NCBI GenBank assembly: GCA_022839625.1
Contig: JALHJL010000047.1
Span: 1 to 47,271 of the forward strand
Source of the DNA: Phycisphaerales bacterium
Lineage (GTDB): Bacteria > Planctomycetota > Phycisphaerae > UBA1845 > Fen-1342
Length of the DNA stretch: 47,271 nucleotides
Direction of reading: 5' to 3'
The notes under the pieces are model-generated. The model searched no databases, was not told the DNA's origin, and saw only the letters and a program-made list of their open reading frames with translations. Positions 18,214 through 28,670 of this stretch are shown here, piece after piece; position 1 is the first letter of the stretch, and each line of letters starts with the position of its first letter. The position numbers were made by a program, and so were the translations under genes.

Positions 18214-18804
18214 GTGTGTGTGGCGCGCGCGTGCCCTGGGGGGACGATTCCGGCTTTGATTGTCCCCGCCGCCCTGACGCTCCTGCTGGTCTTCGCCTGC
18301 CGCAAGGAGGACCCCGGGCACGCGCTGCCGACGGGAACCGCACCCGTCCTGGCGTCGCACGGGCCGCTGAAGGCCGGCACGCCGGCACCGCCGCTCGGGC
18401 TGGAGCAGGTTCTCCAGGCCCCCGACGGGACGAAGGTGAGTTGGGAGTCGCTGCGGGGGAAGGCAGTCGTCCTGGAGTTCTGGGCCACCTGGTGCGGACC
18501 GTGCGTCGCCGCCATCCCGCACCTGAACGAACTGGCGCAGAAGTTCGCCGACCGGCCGGTGCAGTTCATCGCGATCACCGCCGAGCGGCCGGACGTCGTC
18601 GCGCGGTTCGTGAAGAAGAAGCCGATCCGCGGCTGGATCGGGCTCGACACGGACGAGTCGCTGTACCGCGACTACGGCGTAGAGGGGATTCCGCTGACGA
18701 TCCTGGTCGATGCCCAGGGGCGGCTCGCGGGTTTTACGTACCCCACAGGGCTGACGGAGCAGGTGCTCGCCGACCTGCTCGCCGGTCGGCCGGTGACCCG
18801 TTAG
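18214..18804 (+). CDS. TlpA-like thioredoxin lipoprotein
   Basis: A 196-residue periplasm-facing thioredoxin-fold protein. A hydrophobic N-terminal segment (IPALIVPAALTLLLVFAC) ends in a lipobox-like VFAC with Cys29, suggesting a membrane-anchored lipoprotein. The domain carries VVLEFWATWCGPCVAAIPHL with the redox pair Cys94 and Cys97, and the cis-proline segment GIPLTILVDAQGR. TlpA/ResA proteins reduce or exchange disulfides, often for cytochrome c maturation or envelope protein folding. I chose GTG 18214, with AGGGA eight bases upstream; the open frame extends upstream to 17875 without support. The partner may be a cysteine-rich exported protein such as the one at 16002, which is inference. 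Confidence 0.85.
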   Translation: MCVARACPGGTIPALIVPAALTLLLVFACRKEDPGHALPTGTAPVLASHGPLKAGTPAPPLGLEQVLQAPDGTKVSWESLRGKAVVLEFWATWCGPCVAAIPHLNELAQKFADRPVQFIAITAERPDVVARFVKKKPIRGWIGLDTDESLYRDYGVEGIPLTILVDAQGRLAGFTYPTGLTEQVLADLLAGRPVTR

Positions 18805-19121
18805 GACCCCGACGGGAGCGCCGCGAACCTGGTTGCGGCCCGTCTGCGCCAGTCGACGGGGGACAACCGCACGCCCGCGGCGATCCGGCCGATAACTCGA
18901 CCGTTCTTCGATGGTATGAGACACCGCCCAGGTCTTGTCGTGCGCGCCCAGCGGCTCGCGGTCACCAGTACTACGAAGTAATGCAGGTCAACCGACGATA
19001 ACACCGGTGGCGGTTCCAGCCGATCGTGACATGCCGCGCGGGAGTTGCCAGACGCCGGCCGGCGCACCGTCGGCTCACGGACCGCAGGTACCGCCTTGGA
19101 ACTTGGCAAGGGCAGGCGTCT
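18805..19121 (+). other. intergenic stretch, no gene recognised
   Basis: About 317 bases between the TlpA-like gene and the sensor kinase. It contains open frames on both strands but none with protein-like composition or a ribosome site. I see no terminator hairpin with a T-run and no clear promoter. Confidence 0.35.
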
Positions 19122-20300
19122 GTGCGCACACTTCGAGCAACCGGCACCAACCGACCGATCCGCGACGGACTGACGGTGGCCATCGGGCACCTGGTCGCGG
19201 CGCTGGCCGGAATCGGCTGGATCTGGTGGGCAACCGCGGCGCACAGCGCGCACGACCCTCGGGGGGCCCGGGCGTGGGCGCTGCTCGGCCTGGCACTTGC
19301 GGCCACGCTCAGCTTGCTGACCGGACTGGTAACCTACCTTCTCCGCGCGCGCGCCCGGAACGACGCCGCACTGCGCCTCCAACAGGAGCAGGCCCTGCGC
19401 GAGAACGAGGGGCGGCTGAGGACAATCCTCGACGGGATGCAAGCCGGCGTCGTTCTCGTGGACCGGGACACACACGTCATCGCCGATGTCAATCGGGCAG
19501 CGTTGGCTACATTCGGAGTCCCGCGCGAGGCAGTGGTTGGGGCCACTTGCCACGAGTTCATCTGTCCGGCCGAGTGTGGGCGTTGCCCGGTGACCGACCT
19601 GGGCCAGAGCATCAACAGCTCCGAACGCGAGGTGTTGGCCGCCGGCGGGCGGCGCATACCGGTCGTCAAGACCGTCGTCCTGCTGACGTTGCGCGGGCGC
19701 GAGTACCTGCTGGAGAGCTTCATCGACGTCGCCGACCGTAAGCGGGCCGAGCAGGAGCTGGCCGAGCATCGCGCGCGGCTGGAGGAGCTGGTTCGCGAGC
19801 GTACGCTCAGGCTCGTGGAGGCTGAGCGACAGGTGCTACAGGCCGAGAAGCTGGCATCGGTGGGGCGTCTGGCCGCCGGCGTCGCTCACGAGATCAACAC
19901 GCCCATCCAGTACGTCGGGGACAACCTGCGTGCGCTGGCGGACTTTCAGGAAGACCTCGGCGAGGTGGTGCGCAGGTACCGCGAGCTGGTGGAACTCGTG
20001 GCCGCCGCTCAGGTCGAGCCGGACGCGGTGGCCGCGGTCCGGGCCGCTGAAGAGCAGCATGATCTGGAGTTCATCCTGGAGGATGCACCGAAGGCCGTCC
20101 GGCAGGGATTGGACGGCGTGGAACGTGTCGCGAACATCGTACGGGCGATGAAGGACTTTTCGCACATCAAGGGCGGCGAGGCCTCGGCCGTCGACCTGAA
20201 TCACTGCCTGCGAAGCACGCTCACGGTGGCGCGCAACGAATACAAGTACGTGGCCGACGTGGAGACCCGGCTGGGCGAGTTGCCGCCGGTGGAATGCTAG
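19122..20300 (+). CDS. PAS sensor histidine kinase, N-terminal part cut by in-frame TAG
   Basis: A 392-residue piece holding the input half of a membrane sensor kinase. Two hydrophobic segments (about 18-40 and 50-70) make a membrane anchor. A PAS domain follows (about 95-215, with ILDGMQAGVVLVDRDTHVI and the Cys-bearing CHEFICPAECGRC insert, possibly metal or redox sensitive). A coiled coil (RARLEELVRERTLRLVEAER) precedes the H-box GRLAAGVAHEINTPIQ with the phosphoacceptor His256. The frame then ends at TAG 20298-20300 in the run ELPPVEC-stop-ANELNQVFLN. The ATP-binding half continues in the same frame directly after. GTG 19122 has an AGGGCAGG-like site upstream and is preferred over the open frame from 19026. 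As written the protein lacks the catalytic ATPase domain. Confidence 0.85.
   Translation: MRTLRATGTNRPIRDGLTVAIGHLVAALAGIGWIWWATAAHSAHDPRGARAWALLGLALAATLSLLTGLVTYLLRARARNDAALRLQQEQALRENEGRLRTILDGMQAGVVLVDRDTHVIADVNRAALATFGVPREAVVGATCHEFICPAECGRCPVTDLGQSINSSEREVLAAGGRRIPVVKTVVLLTLRGREYLLESFIDVADRKRAEQELAEHRARLEELVRERTLRLVEAERQVLQAEKLASVGRLAAGVAHEINTPIQYVGDNLRALADFQEDLGEVVRRYRELVELVAAAQVEPDAVAAVRAAEEQHDLEFILEDAPKAVRQGLDGVERVANIVRAMKDFSHIKGGEASAVDLNHCLRSTLTVARNEYKYVADVETRLGELPPVEC
20298..20300 (+). other. in-frame amber codon inside the sensor kinase gene
   Basis: The codon at residue 393 is TAG, between the dimerisation domain and the N-box. The frame is otherwise unbroken from 19122 to 20675. 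In related kinases the residue before a P/A-x-ELNQVFLN segment is often Tyr, His or Asn (from memory), so a single-base change from TAC/TAT or CAG to TAG is the simplest explanation. Confidence 0.85.
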
Positions 20301-20675
20301 GCCAATGAGCTGAACCAGGTCTTCCTGAACATCCTGGTCAACGCCGCGCACGCGATCAAGGACACCGGGCAGCGGGGGAAGATCACGATCACGACGCGCG
20401 CGGAGGGTGAGTGGGTGGAGGTGGCGATCGGAGATACCGGGACAGGCATCCCGGAGGAGATTCGCAGCCGGATTTACGAGCCGTTCTTCACGACCAAGGA
20501 AGTGGGGCGGGGGACCGGACAGGGACTGGCCATCGCCCACCAGATCGTGGTCGGTAAGCACGGGGGTCAACTAACGTGCGACAGCACCGTGGGCGTCGGG
20601 ACTACGTTCCACATTCGCGTGCCGGTGAAGCTGGCCCCGCAGGCCGCGGCCGCGAGCGAGAGCGATCATGAGTAA
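20301..20675 (+). pseudogene. sensor histidine kinase, C-terminal HATPase part
   Basis: This is the in-frame continuation of the kinase after the TAG. It contains the N-box NQVFLNILVNAAHAI, G1 box IGDTGTGIPEEI, F-box YEPFFTTK and G2 box GTGQGLAIAHQIV, so the whole ATP-binding domain is intact. The first in-frame start codon is GTG 20415, which lies after the N-box; independent translation would give a domain lacking the Mg-binding asparagine. It overlaps the next gene by eight bases (ATG 20668, TAA 20673-20675), consistent with an originally coupled operon. Confidence 0.8.
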
Positions 20676-21909
20676 GACCCGCATCCTGTTCGTGGACGAC
20701 GAGGTGAACGTGCTCGAAGGTCTGCGCCGCATGTTGCGCAGGCAGCGGCACGAGTGGGACACGGTGTTCGTGGCGAGCGGCGCCGAGGCCCTGGGGCAGC
20801 TCGCGGCGGCGCCGTTCGACGTGGTGGTCACGGACATGCAGATGCCGGGCATGAACGGGGCCGAGCTGCTCGAGAAGGTGATGGCCAAACACCCGCAAGT
20901 GGCCCGGATCGTCCTCTCCGGCCACACCGACGACGAGAGCGGCATCCGGGTGCTGAGAGCCGCCCACCAGTTCCTGTCGAAACCGGTGGACGCGGACACT
21001 CTGAAGCTGGCCGTGGAGCGCGCTTGCGCAGCGCGGGAGGCGCTGCCGAACCCGCGGGTCCGCTCCATCGCGGCCAGCGTGGGGACGTTGCCGAGCCCCC
21101 CGGGGGTCTACGCGGAAATCACGAGGGCCGCCGCGGCGGAAGAGGTGAGCGCGCGCGACATTGCCGCGGTCATCGCACGCGACCCGGCGCTTTCCGCCAA
21201 GCTACTGCAACTGGTCAACTCGTCGTTCTTCGGGCTGGGGCGCAACGTGTCCAGCATCGAGCACGCGGTGGCGCTGCTTGGGCTGATCCGGATCAAGTCG
21301 CTCATCCTGTCGGCGCAGATACTCGACCGGTTTCGTCCGACGCACCCGTTGCCGGGCTTCTCGGTCCAACGCTACCTGCACCGCTCGATGCTGACGGCCC
21401 AGATCGCCCGCGCGATCAGCAACGCCGAACGGCAGTCGGGCGACCGCCCCAACCAGGCCTTCGCGGCCGGACTCCTGCATGACGTCGGGCTGCTGATCCT
21501 GGCCGAGCGGCAAACTGATGGCTGGGCGGAGGCGCTGCGGCGTACCAGGCAGGACCAGGTTCCGATCTGCGCCGCGGAACGCGAGGTGCTGGGCGCCACG
21601 CACCCGGAAGTCGGAGCGTGCCTGCTGGAACTGTGGGGCCTGCCGCCGCGGCTCGTCGAAGGCGTGCTGCTGCACCACAGTCCCAACGACACCGACTTCG
21701 ATGGCGTCTGCGCGGTCAGCGCCGTGCACGTCGCGGCCGCCCTGTGGCCCAGCTTCGCCCCGGCCGGAACGCCGCGCGATGACGAAGCCCCGTTCGTGCC
21801 CGAGCTGGACGCCAGGTACCTGGCGCGGATCGGACGGCTCGACGGCCTGGGCGAATGGAAACAGTCGATCGCCGCGACGCTGGTCGGCGCGGAGGTGCAG
21901 CCGGCATGA
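20668..21909 (+). CDS. response regulator with HDOD output domain
   Basis: A 413-residue cytosolic protein. The receiver domain (about 4-122) has the acidic pocket FVDDE, phosphoacceptor Asp56 in VVVTDMQMPGMNG, and the conserved lysine in FLSKPVD. An HDOD domain follows (about 130-335), with LPSPPGVYAEI, RDPALSAKLLQLVNSSFFG, SIEHAVALLGLIRIKSL and AAGLLHDVGLLIL. HDOD proteins are degenerate HD-fold domains used in signalling; one HD pair (LLHDVG) survives here. Its start overlaps the end of the kinase gene, making that kinase its likely partner, and a REC-GAF-HD-GYP gene follows 61 bases later. Confidence 0.93.
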   Translation: MSKTRILFVDDEVNVLEGLRRMLRRQRHEWDTVFVASGAEALGQLAAAPFDVVVTDMQMPGMNGAELLEKVMAKHPQVARIVLSGHTDDESGIRVLRAAHQFLSKPVDADTLKLAVERACAAREALPNPRVRSIAASVGTLPSPPGVYAEITRAAAAEEVSARDIAAVIARDPALSAKLLQLVNSSFFGLGRNVSSIEHAVALLGLIRIKSLILSAQILDRFRPTHPLPGFSVQRYLHRSMLTAQIARAISNAERQSGDRPNQAFAAGLLHDVGLLILAERQTDGWAEALRRTRQDQVPICAAEREVLGATHPEVGACLLELWGLPPRLVEGVLLHHSPNDTDFDGVCAVSAVHVAAALWPSFAPAGTPRDDEAPFVPELDARYLARIGRLDGLGEWKQSIAATLVGAEVQPA

Positions 21910-21970
21910 GCACCATCCCGAAGTGCAAGCCCGCGACCGATGACGTCGCCGCGGAGAAAGGGACCACCCG

Positions 21971-23644
21971 ATGAACGAGATCAGCCGCAAGATCCTTTGC
22001 GTGGACGACGAGCCGAATGTCCTGGACGGTCTCCGCCGTCAGCTCCGCGGCCGGTTTGAAATAACTTGTGCGCTTGGGGTCGCGGCCGGGTTCGGCGCGC
22101 TCGAACGGGAGGGGCCGTACGCCGTCGTGATGGCCGACCACAAGATGCCGGAGATGACCGGGGTGGAGTTCCTGCGCGAGGTGCGGCGCCGGTGGCCCGA
22201 CACGGTCACGGTCATGCTTACCGGTTGCCACGACGTCGACGTGGCGGTGGAGGCGCTGCACGAGGGACACATCTTCCGCTTCCTGAACAAGCCGTGCCCG
22301 CGCGAGGCCCTGGAGGCCGCGATCCGCGATAGTCTGGAGCGCTACCGGCTCGTCATTTGCGAGCGGCAACTGACGGCGGCCTTGCAGGACGCCAATGCCC
22401 AGTTGCAGCGCCTGAACGCCGAGCTTGAAGACCGCGTGCGCGAGCGGACCGCGGCCATCGTCCGGCTGTACGATTTCGTGTCCGACCTGAACGGCAAGGA
22501 CACCGTGGCGGACGTGGCGGAGGTCGTGGTGCGAACGACGGCCGAGCTGCTGCGGAGCCGGCGCGTGTCGTTAATGCTGCCGGATGCTAGCGGGGAGTAC
22601 CTTACGATCGTCGCGGGGGTCGGCCTCGCGCCGGAGCTGCGCGACGGCATTCGTGTTCCGGTCGGCGCCCCGGTGGCCGGCCAGGCCTTTGCCGAGGCCC
22701 GCACGATCGTCGCGAACACGCCCGACGACGCGCTCCGAGCCAACCCGCGTTACGACAGCGAGATCTTCGCGGCGCTGCCGCTGACCGCCGCCGCCCTGGT
22801 CGACGGGGGGCAGGCCATCGGCGTACTGAGCGTGACGGAGCCCTGGTCGGGAGCGCCCTACGATCCCGAGAGCCTGGCCACGCTTCAGGCCATCGCCGAA
22901 TCCGCCACGGTCGCGCTGCTGAACCAGACTCGGCTTCAGGAACGCAACGAGACGCGCGACGCCGTCATCCTCGCGCTCGCCAAGCTGGCGGAGCACCGCG
23001 ACCCCGAAACCGGTGCTCACCTCGAGCGCGTGCAGACGTACTGCCGGTTGATCAGCGAGACGCTGGCGTCGGCGCGCAAGTACGCGCCGCAGATCAGCCC
23101 GGACTTCATCGCGACCATCTTCCGCTCCGCGCCCCTTCATGACATCGGGAAGGTCGGCATCCCTGACCGCATCCTGCTGAAACCGGGCCAGCTGACTCCG
23201 GAAGAATTCGCGATCATGAAGACGCACACGACCATCGGCGGAAACACGATCCGTACCCTGCTCACGCAACGTCGGCGACAGGAGTTCCTCCAGATGGGGA
23301 TGGAGATCGCCCTGTACCACCACGAGAAATACGACGGCTCCGGGTATCCCGCGGGGCTGGCCGGCGAGCACATCCCTCTGGCCGGCCGGATCATGGCGCT
23401 CGCCGACGTATACGACGCGCTGCGCACGCGGCGCGTGTACAAGGCGGCGATGGGGCACGAGGAGGCCGCGGCGATCATCCGCGAGGGCTGCGGACGACAT
23501 TTCGACCCCGACGTGGCCGCGGTCTTCTTCGAGCGCCAACACGACTTCGAGCGCCTGGCCCAGGAGCTTGCCGACCAACTGCCGGATCCGGCTCAGCCTC
23601 CCGCAGGCGCAACTCCCGCACTGGTCGAAGCCGCGGTTCCGTAG
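21971..23644 (+). CDS. REC-GAF-HD-GYP cyclic-di-GMP phosphodiesterase
   Basis: A 557-residue response regulator. The receiver domain (about 6-125) has CVDDEPNV, phosphoacceptor Asp56 in VVMADHKMPEMTG and lysine in FLNKPCP. A coiled coil (about 135-165) leads to a GAF domain (about 170-315). The HD-GYP domain (about 325-525) contains HRDPETGAHLERVQTY, the HDIGK catalytic pair His390/Asp391, and the diagnostic HHEKYDGSGYP (about 449-460), so c-di-GMP hydrolysis is expected. It is likely co-transcribed with the REC-HDOD gene and the broken kinase. A Pro/Ala-rich tail ends the protein. TAG is the stop codon. Confidence 0.95.
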   Translation: MNEISRKILCVDDEPNVLDGLRRQLRGRFEITCALGVAAGFGALEREGPYAVVMADHKMPEMTGVEFLREVRRRWPDTVTVMLTGCHDVDVAVEALHEGHIFRFLNKPCPREALEAAIRDSLERYRLVICERQLTAALQDANAQLQRLNAELEDRVRERTAAIVRLYDFVSDLNGKDTVADVAEVVVRTTAELLRSRRVSLMLPDASGEYLTIVAGVGLAPELRDGIRVPVGAPVAGQAFAEARTIVANTPDDALRANPRYDSEIFAALPLTAAALVDGGQAIGVLSVTEPWSGAPYDPESLATLQAIAESATVALLNQTRLQERNETRDAVILALAKLAEHRDPETGAHLERVQTYCRLISETLASARKYAPQISPDFIATIFRSAPLHDIGKVGIPDRILLKPGQLTPEEFAIMKTHTTIGGNTIRTLLTQRRRQEFLQMGMEIALYHHEKYDGSGYPAGLAGEHIPLAGRIMALADVYDALRTRRVYKAAMGHEEAAAIIREGCGRHFDPDVAAVFFERQHDFERLAQELADQLPDPAQPPAGATPALVEAAVP

Positions 23645-23921
23645 CCGGCAGCGCGAAATCGCGAGTCCGGGCGCCTTCCGGCGCTCCGCGCCGCTGGGGA
23701 GCAGCCTCCCGGTCCGAGCGCCGCGCCCACGCGCGGACGCCGCCGTGCGCGCTACCCGACCGGGTCCTCCCGTCGAATCCCGCCCGGCGGCCGTCGAGAA
23801 TCTAGCACGTCTAGTAGCAGGGAGCCACGTGACTTGCGTGGCAGACCGCTAAAATCGGAGACGGAACCGAAGGGCCATTGGGACCGAACGCCCAACCGAG
23901 CGATCAACCGGAGCATTCAAA

Positions 23922-26900
23922 GTGAAGACGACCACTCGATTGGCCGTCCCGAGCCTCGCCTTCATCACGGCGGTGCTCGTGGCGGGTTGTGCCTCGTTGT
24001 TCGAGAACCTCCTGCCCCCCGCCGGCGAAGTGGGCAACAAGGGGCTCGTCGGCCGCCTCCAGGGCCGCGACGCGCTGGTCGGCCTGCTCGTCGAGGGCGA
24101 GCGGGTGCTGGCGTACGTGTGCGACGCCGTCGAGGGGCGGTCGTCGCTGAGTGCCTGGTTCGAAGGTGCGCTGGAGGACGGCCAGTTTGAGCTCGCGGTG
24201 GTCGTCGGCACGACCTACGAGACGACGAGCCTGGGCTCGGTGCTCTCCGGGACTGTCCGCGAGCGCAACGCCGAGGGCACGTTGGCGCTGGAAGACGGGA
24301 CGCAGTTTCGGTGGACAGCCGACGTGGCGCGCGCCAACACCGCGGCCGGGCTGTATGCCGAAGGCGACGACGAGAACCTGACCAGTGTGATCATTGACAA
24401 CGCGGGGCAGGTGCGCGGCCTGTCCAAGTCGCTCATTACGGGCTGGACGTCTCGCGTGATCCCCACCGTTCCCCTGCGGCCGACGACGCGGCTCGCGGTG
24501 CAGTTTGCGGGGCGCGAGGGGGCCTTGTTGCGGCGGGAAATCCCGCTGGCGCGGGAGTTGGAGCAGTTGCGCCGGGTCCTGCGGCCGAAACCCGAACCGC
24601 TGCCGCCGTCGGACGCAAGCACGCTGATGGTCCTGGCCGCCCTCGACAAGGGGCAGGCGGTCGGGCACCGCTACGTCGAGCGTCGCGGGGATACGATGGG
24701 GGTGCCGACGTTGCGCTTGAGCGCGCAACTGTTGGATCCCAACCGGCCCAAGAACGTCCTGGGTCCGTTTCTGCGCGTCAACGTCCTGAACGCGGCGGGC
24801 AGCGTGCTTTCCACGCATTTCATCGATGACCCACTCAGTCCATACGTGGAAGTCCCGGAGGGGCTGAAGGGCGAGAGCATGGCCTGGCTGGACGTCGGGC
24901 GGGAGCCGAGTGGCTTCCTGGTCGCGGCACCGGACCTGAAGGAAGCGCGGAAGATCGCGTTTACGCGCTTCAAGTCCAACGACAGCCCCATCTTCGCCGG
25001 CACGATCGACCTGGAGACGCCGTCACTCGAAAAACCAATCGGGCAAGGCAAGCGCTTCGCGCGCTCCGCCGTCGGCGCGACGGGGTACGACACGGACGCC
25101 GCGGAGCATTTCACGCTGGCGTACAACGGCCCCTCGCCGGACCGCATGGACCTGCTTATCCTGGCGGAGGGCTACCAGGACACGCAGGCGGACCGTGATC
25201 TGTTCAGCCAGAACGTGAGCAACATCCTCGCTCATCTGTGGAGCTACTCGATCTACAGCGAAATGCAGCACCTCATCAACGTGCACGTGGCATTCATCCC
25301 CTCGCGGGACGCGAACGCCGGCACGAAGGCCGCCGATGGTGAGTTGCTGTTGAACGACACGCCGTTTCAGGCGTACTTCGACTGCCAGAAGGTCGCCGAC
25401 TGCCGGCTGGCCCTCCTCACGTCGGAGGGCGAGCAGTTCGCTTACGAGGTCGCCGCCGGCGCACCGGGCAACTACGGCGCGGGCTCGATCGACACGGTCG
25501 CTGTCTTAATCAACGACTCGCGCTACGGCGGAGCGGCAAGCGGGTACGGGACGGGATTCATGTACCTCTCGAACGTCGTTCAAGCGCCGAGCGTCTTCGC
25601 GCACGAGTTGGGGCACGCAGCCTTCGGCCTGGGCGATGAGTACGAGACGGTCTACAACGACGACGCCGTGGCCGCCTCGCTGTTGCGGCCCAACGTCAGC
25701 GCGCCGGTCGCGAACCGGAATGCGTTGAAGTGGATCACGCTGGTCCACCCGTCCACCGACATTCCGACCGAAGTCGACGACGGGCAGTGCATCCGCGTGG
25801 ATCACACGCAGGGCAGCGGCGGCTGCACACCGTCCCCGCTGCCGCCCTCACCGGACGGCACGTACCAGACCGTGGGTATGTACGAAGGGGCGGGCTACAC
25901 CGCCTGCGGGTCGTTCCGCCCGAGCACGGCGTGCCACATGCGCTGCGCCGTCGGTCACTTCTGCGCCGTTTGCGCGGGTGCGATTCGCGAAGCGTTCGAG
26001 CCCTTGATCCCGCCGACCGTGGACCTCTGGATGCGCGACAACACGCTGGACACGGGCGCTACGCCCTCGCCCAGCGGAGTGGGCGACGGCGAGACCGGGA
26101 TCGTGGTCAAGCCGTGGCAGAGCCCGGACATCCGCGTGGACGCGCCGCCCTTCACCGATCCGAACGCCACGGACCTACACGTCCACGAGAACCCGATCGC
26201 CGGCGCACCGCACCGGGTGTACGTGACCGTTCACAACCGGGGCTCGCTGGCCGATCCGGCGAACGCCCAGGTGCTGCTGTACTTTGCACCGGCGACGGGG
26301 GGCGCACCGCCGTTCCCGGCCAGTTGGACGCTGATCGGCAGCATCGCCAGCACGGTTCCGGGCCAGGATGGGCGCCGGACGGTGACGTTCGACTGGGCTG
26401 CGCCGGCCAACCTGCCGCCGCACACTTGTCTAATTGCCCTGGCGGACAACGACGCGGACCCCTATCCGGCCGCGAGCGGCGGATTGTCGGCGTGGGTGCG
26501 AGGCAGCAACAACGTGACGTGGAAGAACGTGCACGTCGTGAACGTGCCGGAAATCGCAGGCGAGCTCAGCAATTTCGAGCGGCAGACCGTGCCGATCGTC
26601 TTCCGCATCGACGCGCAGTCGATTCCCGTCGGCACCGAGTTCACGCTTCTGCACGAGGACAACGTCGTCCTCACGCCGTATCCGGACGGGTTTCAGATGA
26701 CGCTGCTGTCCGAGCAGGGCGTGCTCTTCGTCTTTCAGAAGGGCAACTCCGAACAGGGCCGCTTTCAACTGCGGACTGAACTGCCGGCCGGCGCCCCGCA
26801 AAGTCCCTTCCGGTCGCCGTTCCTGCTGAAGATCCAGCTTCCCGGCGGTACGCCGGCCGGCCAGATGTATCCCATCACGACGTCGCAGTTCGCGTTCGAC

Positions 26901-26966
26901 CCGGAGACCGGCGAAGTGGGCGACGTGATCGGCGGAAACACGTACTACAGCGTCGGGTTCAACTAG
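23922..26966 (+). CDS. M64-family metallopeptidase lipoprotein
   Basis: A 1014-residue exported protein. The GTG start is followed by a lipoprotein signal with lipobox LVAGC. The N-terminal 380 residues show no recognised domain. The M64 peptidase domain (about 390-700) has LAYNGPSPDRMDLLILAEGY and the zinc motif HELGHAAFGLGDE (His561, Glu562, His565, with Glu573 the likely third acidic residue of the extended motif). A cysteine cluster CHMRCAVGHFCAVC follows. Beyond about 770 is a CARDB-like beta domain (HRVYVTVHNRGSLADPANAQ), then another beta-rich module. M64 includes IgA-type peptidases of gut bacteria, but the substrate here is unknown. The 277-base gap upstream contains a short hairpin, GCCACG(N7)CGTGGC, at about 23823. 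Confidence 0.88.
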   Translation: MKTTTRLAVPSLAFITAVLVAGCASLFENLLPPAGEVGNKGLVGRLQGRDALVGLLVEGERVLAYVCDAVEGRSSLSAWFEGALEDGQFELAVVVGTTYETTSLGSVLSGTVRERNAEGTLALEDGTQFRWTADVARANTAAGLYAEGDDENLTSVIIDNAGQVRGLSKSLITGWTSRVIPTVPLRPTTRLAVQFAGREGALLRREIPLARELEQLRRVLRPKPEPLPPSDASTLMVLAALDKGQAVGHRYVERRGDTMGVPTLRLSAQLLDPNRPKNVLGPFLRVNVLNAAGSVLSTHFIDDPLSPYVEVPEGLKGESMAWLDVGREPSGFLVAAPDLKEARKIAFTRFKSNDSPIFAGTIDLETPSLEKPIGQGKRFARSAVGATGYDTDAAEHFTLAYNGPSPDRMDLLILAEGYQDTQADRDLFSQNVSNILAHLWSYSIYSEMQHLINVHVAFIPSRDANAGTKAADGELLLNDTPFQAYFDCQKVADCRLALLTSEGEQFAYEVAAGAPGNYGAGSIDTVAVLINDSRYGGAASGYGTGFMYLSNVVQAPSVFAHELGHAAFGLGDEYETVYNDDAVAASLLRPNVSAPVANRNALKWITLVHPSTDIPTEVDDGQCIRVDHTQGSGGCTPSPLPPSPDGTYQTVGMYEGAGYTACGSFRPSTACHMRCAVGHFCAVCAGAIREAFEPLIPPTVDLWMRDNTLDTGATPSPSGVGDGETGIVVKPWQSPDIRVDAPPFTDPNATDLHVHENPIAGAPHRVYVTVHNRGSLADPANAQVLLYFAPATGGAPPFPASWTLIGSIASTVPGQDGRRTVTFDWAAPANLPPHTCLIALADNDADPYPAASGGLSAWVRGSNNVTWKNVHVVNVPEIAGELSNFERQTVPIVFRIDAQSIPVGTEFTLLHEDNVVLTPYPDGFQMTLLSEQGVLFVFQKGNSEQGRFQLRTELPAGAPQSPFRSPFLLKIQLPGGTPAGQMYPITTSQFAFDPETGEVGDVIGGNTYYSVGFN

Positions 26967-26976
26967 CGTGCTGCCT

Positions 26977-26992
26977 CGCGCAAAGTTGCGCG
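26977..26992 (+). terminator. short hairpin after the peptidase gene
   Basis: CGCGCAA-AG-TTGCGCG gives a perfect 7-bp stem 11 bases after the stop codon. No T-run follows, so intrinsic termination is doubtful; it may be a degraded relative of the palindrome in the 14073-14329 array, which also contains GCAAAG. Confidence 0.3.
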
Positions 26993-27129
26993 TAAGTGGG
27001 GCAGGCATCCGTATCTGCCGCGGCGGGCAGAGACGCCCGCCCCCCTTTGCGAATGCCGAGTTGCTCGTGGGGCAGCACGCGAGACGGGACTGGAGGGAGT
27101 GTCACGGGCTCTTTAGCGACGTGCCGTGG

Positions 27130-27158
27130 TGGTCAAGAGCGGGGGCGCGGGCTATGCT
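27130..27158 (+). promoter_or_regulatory. possible promoter of pgi
   Basis: TGGTCA (27130-27135) and TATGCT (27153-27158) with a 17-base spacer lie 36 bases before the pgi ATG. The -35 matches only four of six consensus positions. Confidence 0.3.
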
Positions 27159-27193
27159 CTGCCGCTCGGTGTGTGTCAACGGAGTGACGGTCT

Positions 27194-28603
<1,410 letters not shown>

Positions 28604-28670
28604 CCGCGGGCACAGCAGGAATGCAGCGTCGGCCACAGGGGACCGGCGCTACATGGTCGTGGAGGTCCTG

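Noticed and set aside
23770..23790. tRNA T-loop-like TCGAATC in the gap before the M64 gene
   Set aside because: The neighbouring bases do not pair into a T-stem and no anticodon arm lies at the right distance.
24300..26100. ApbE target sequence in the peptidase (DTGAT-like)
   Set aside because: The short TGAT match lies in a Pro/Ser-rich linker and there is no FMN-binding domain around it.
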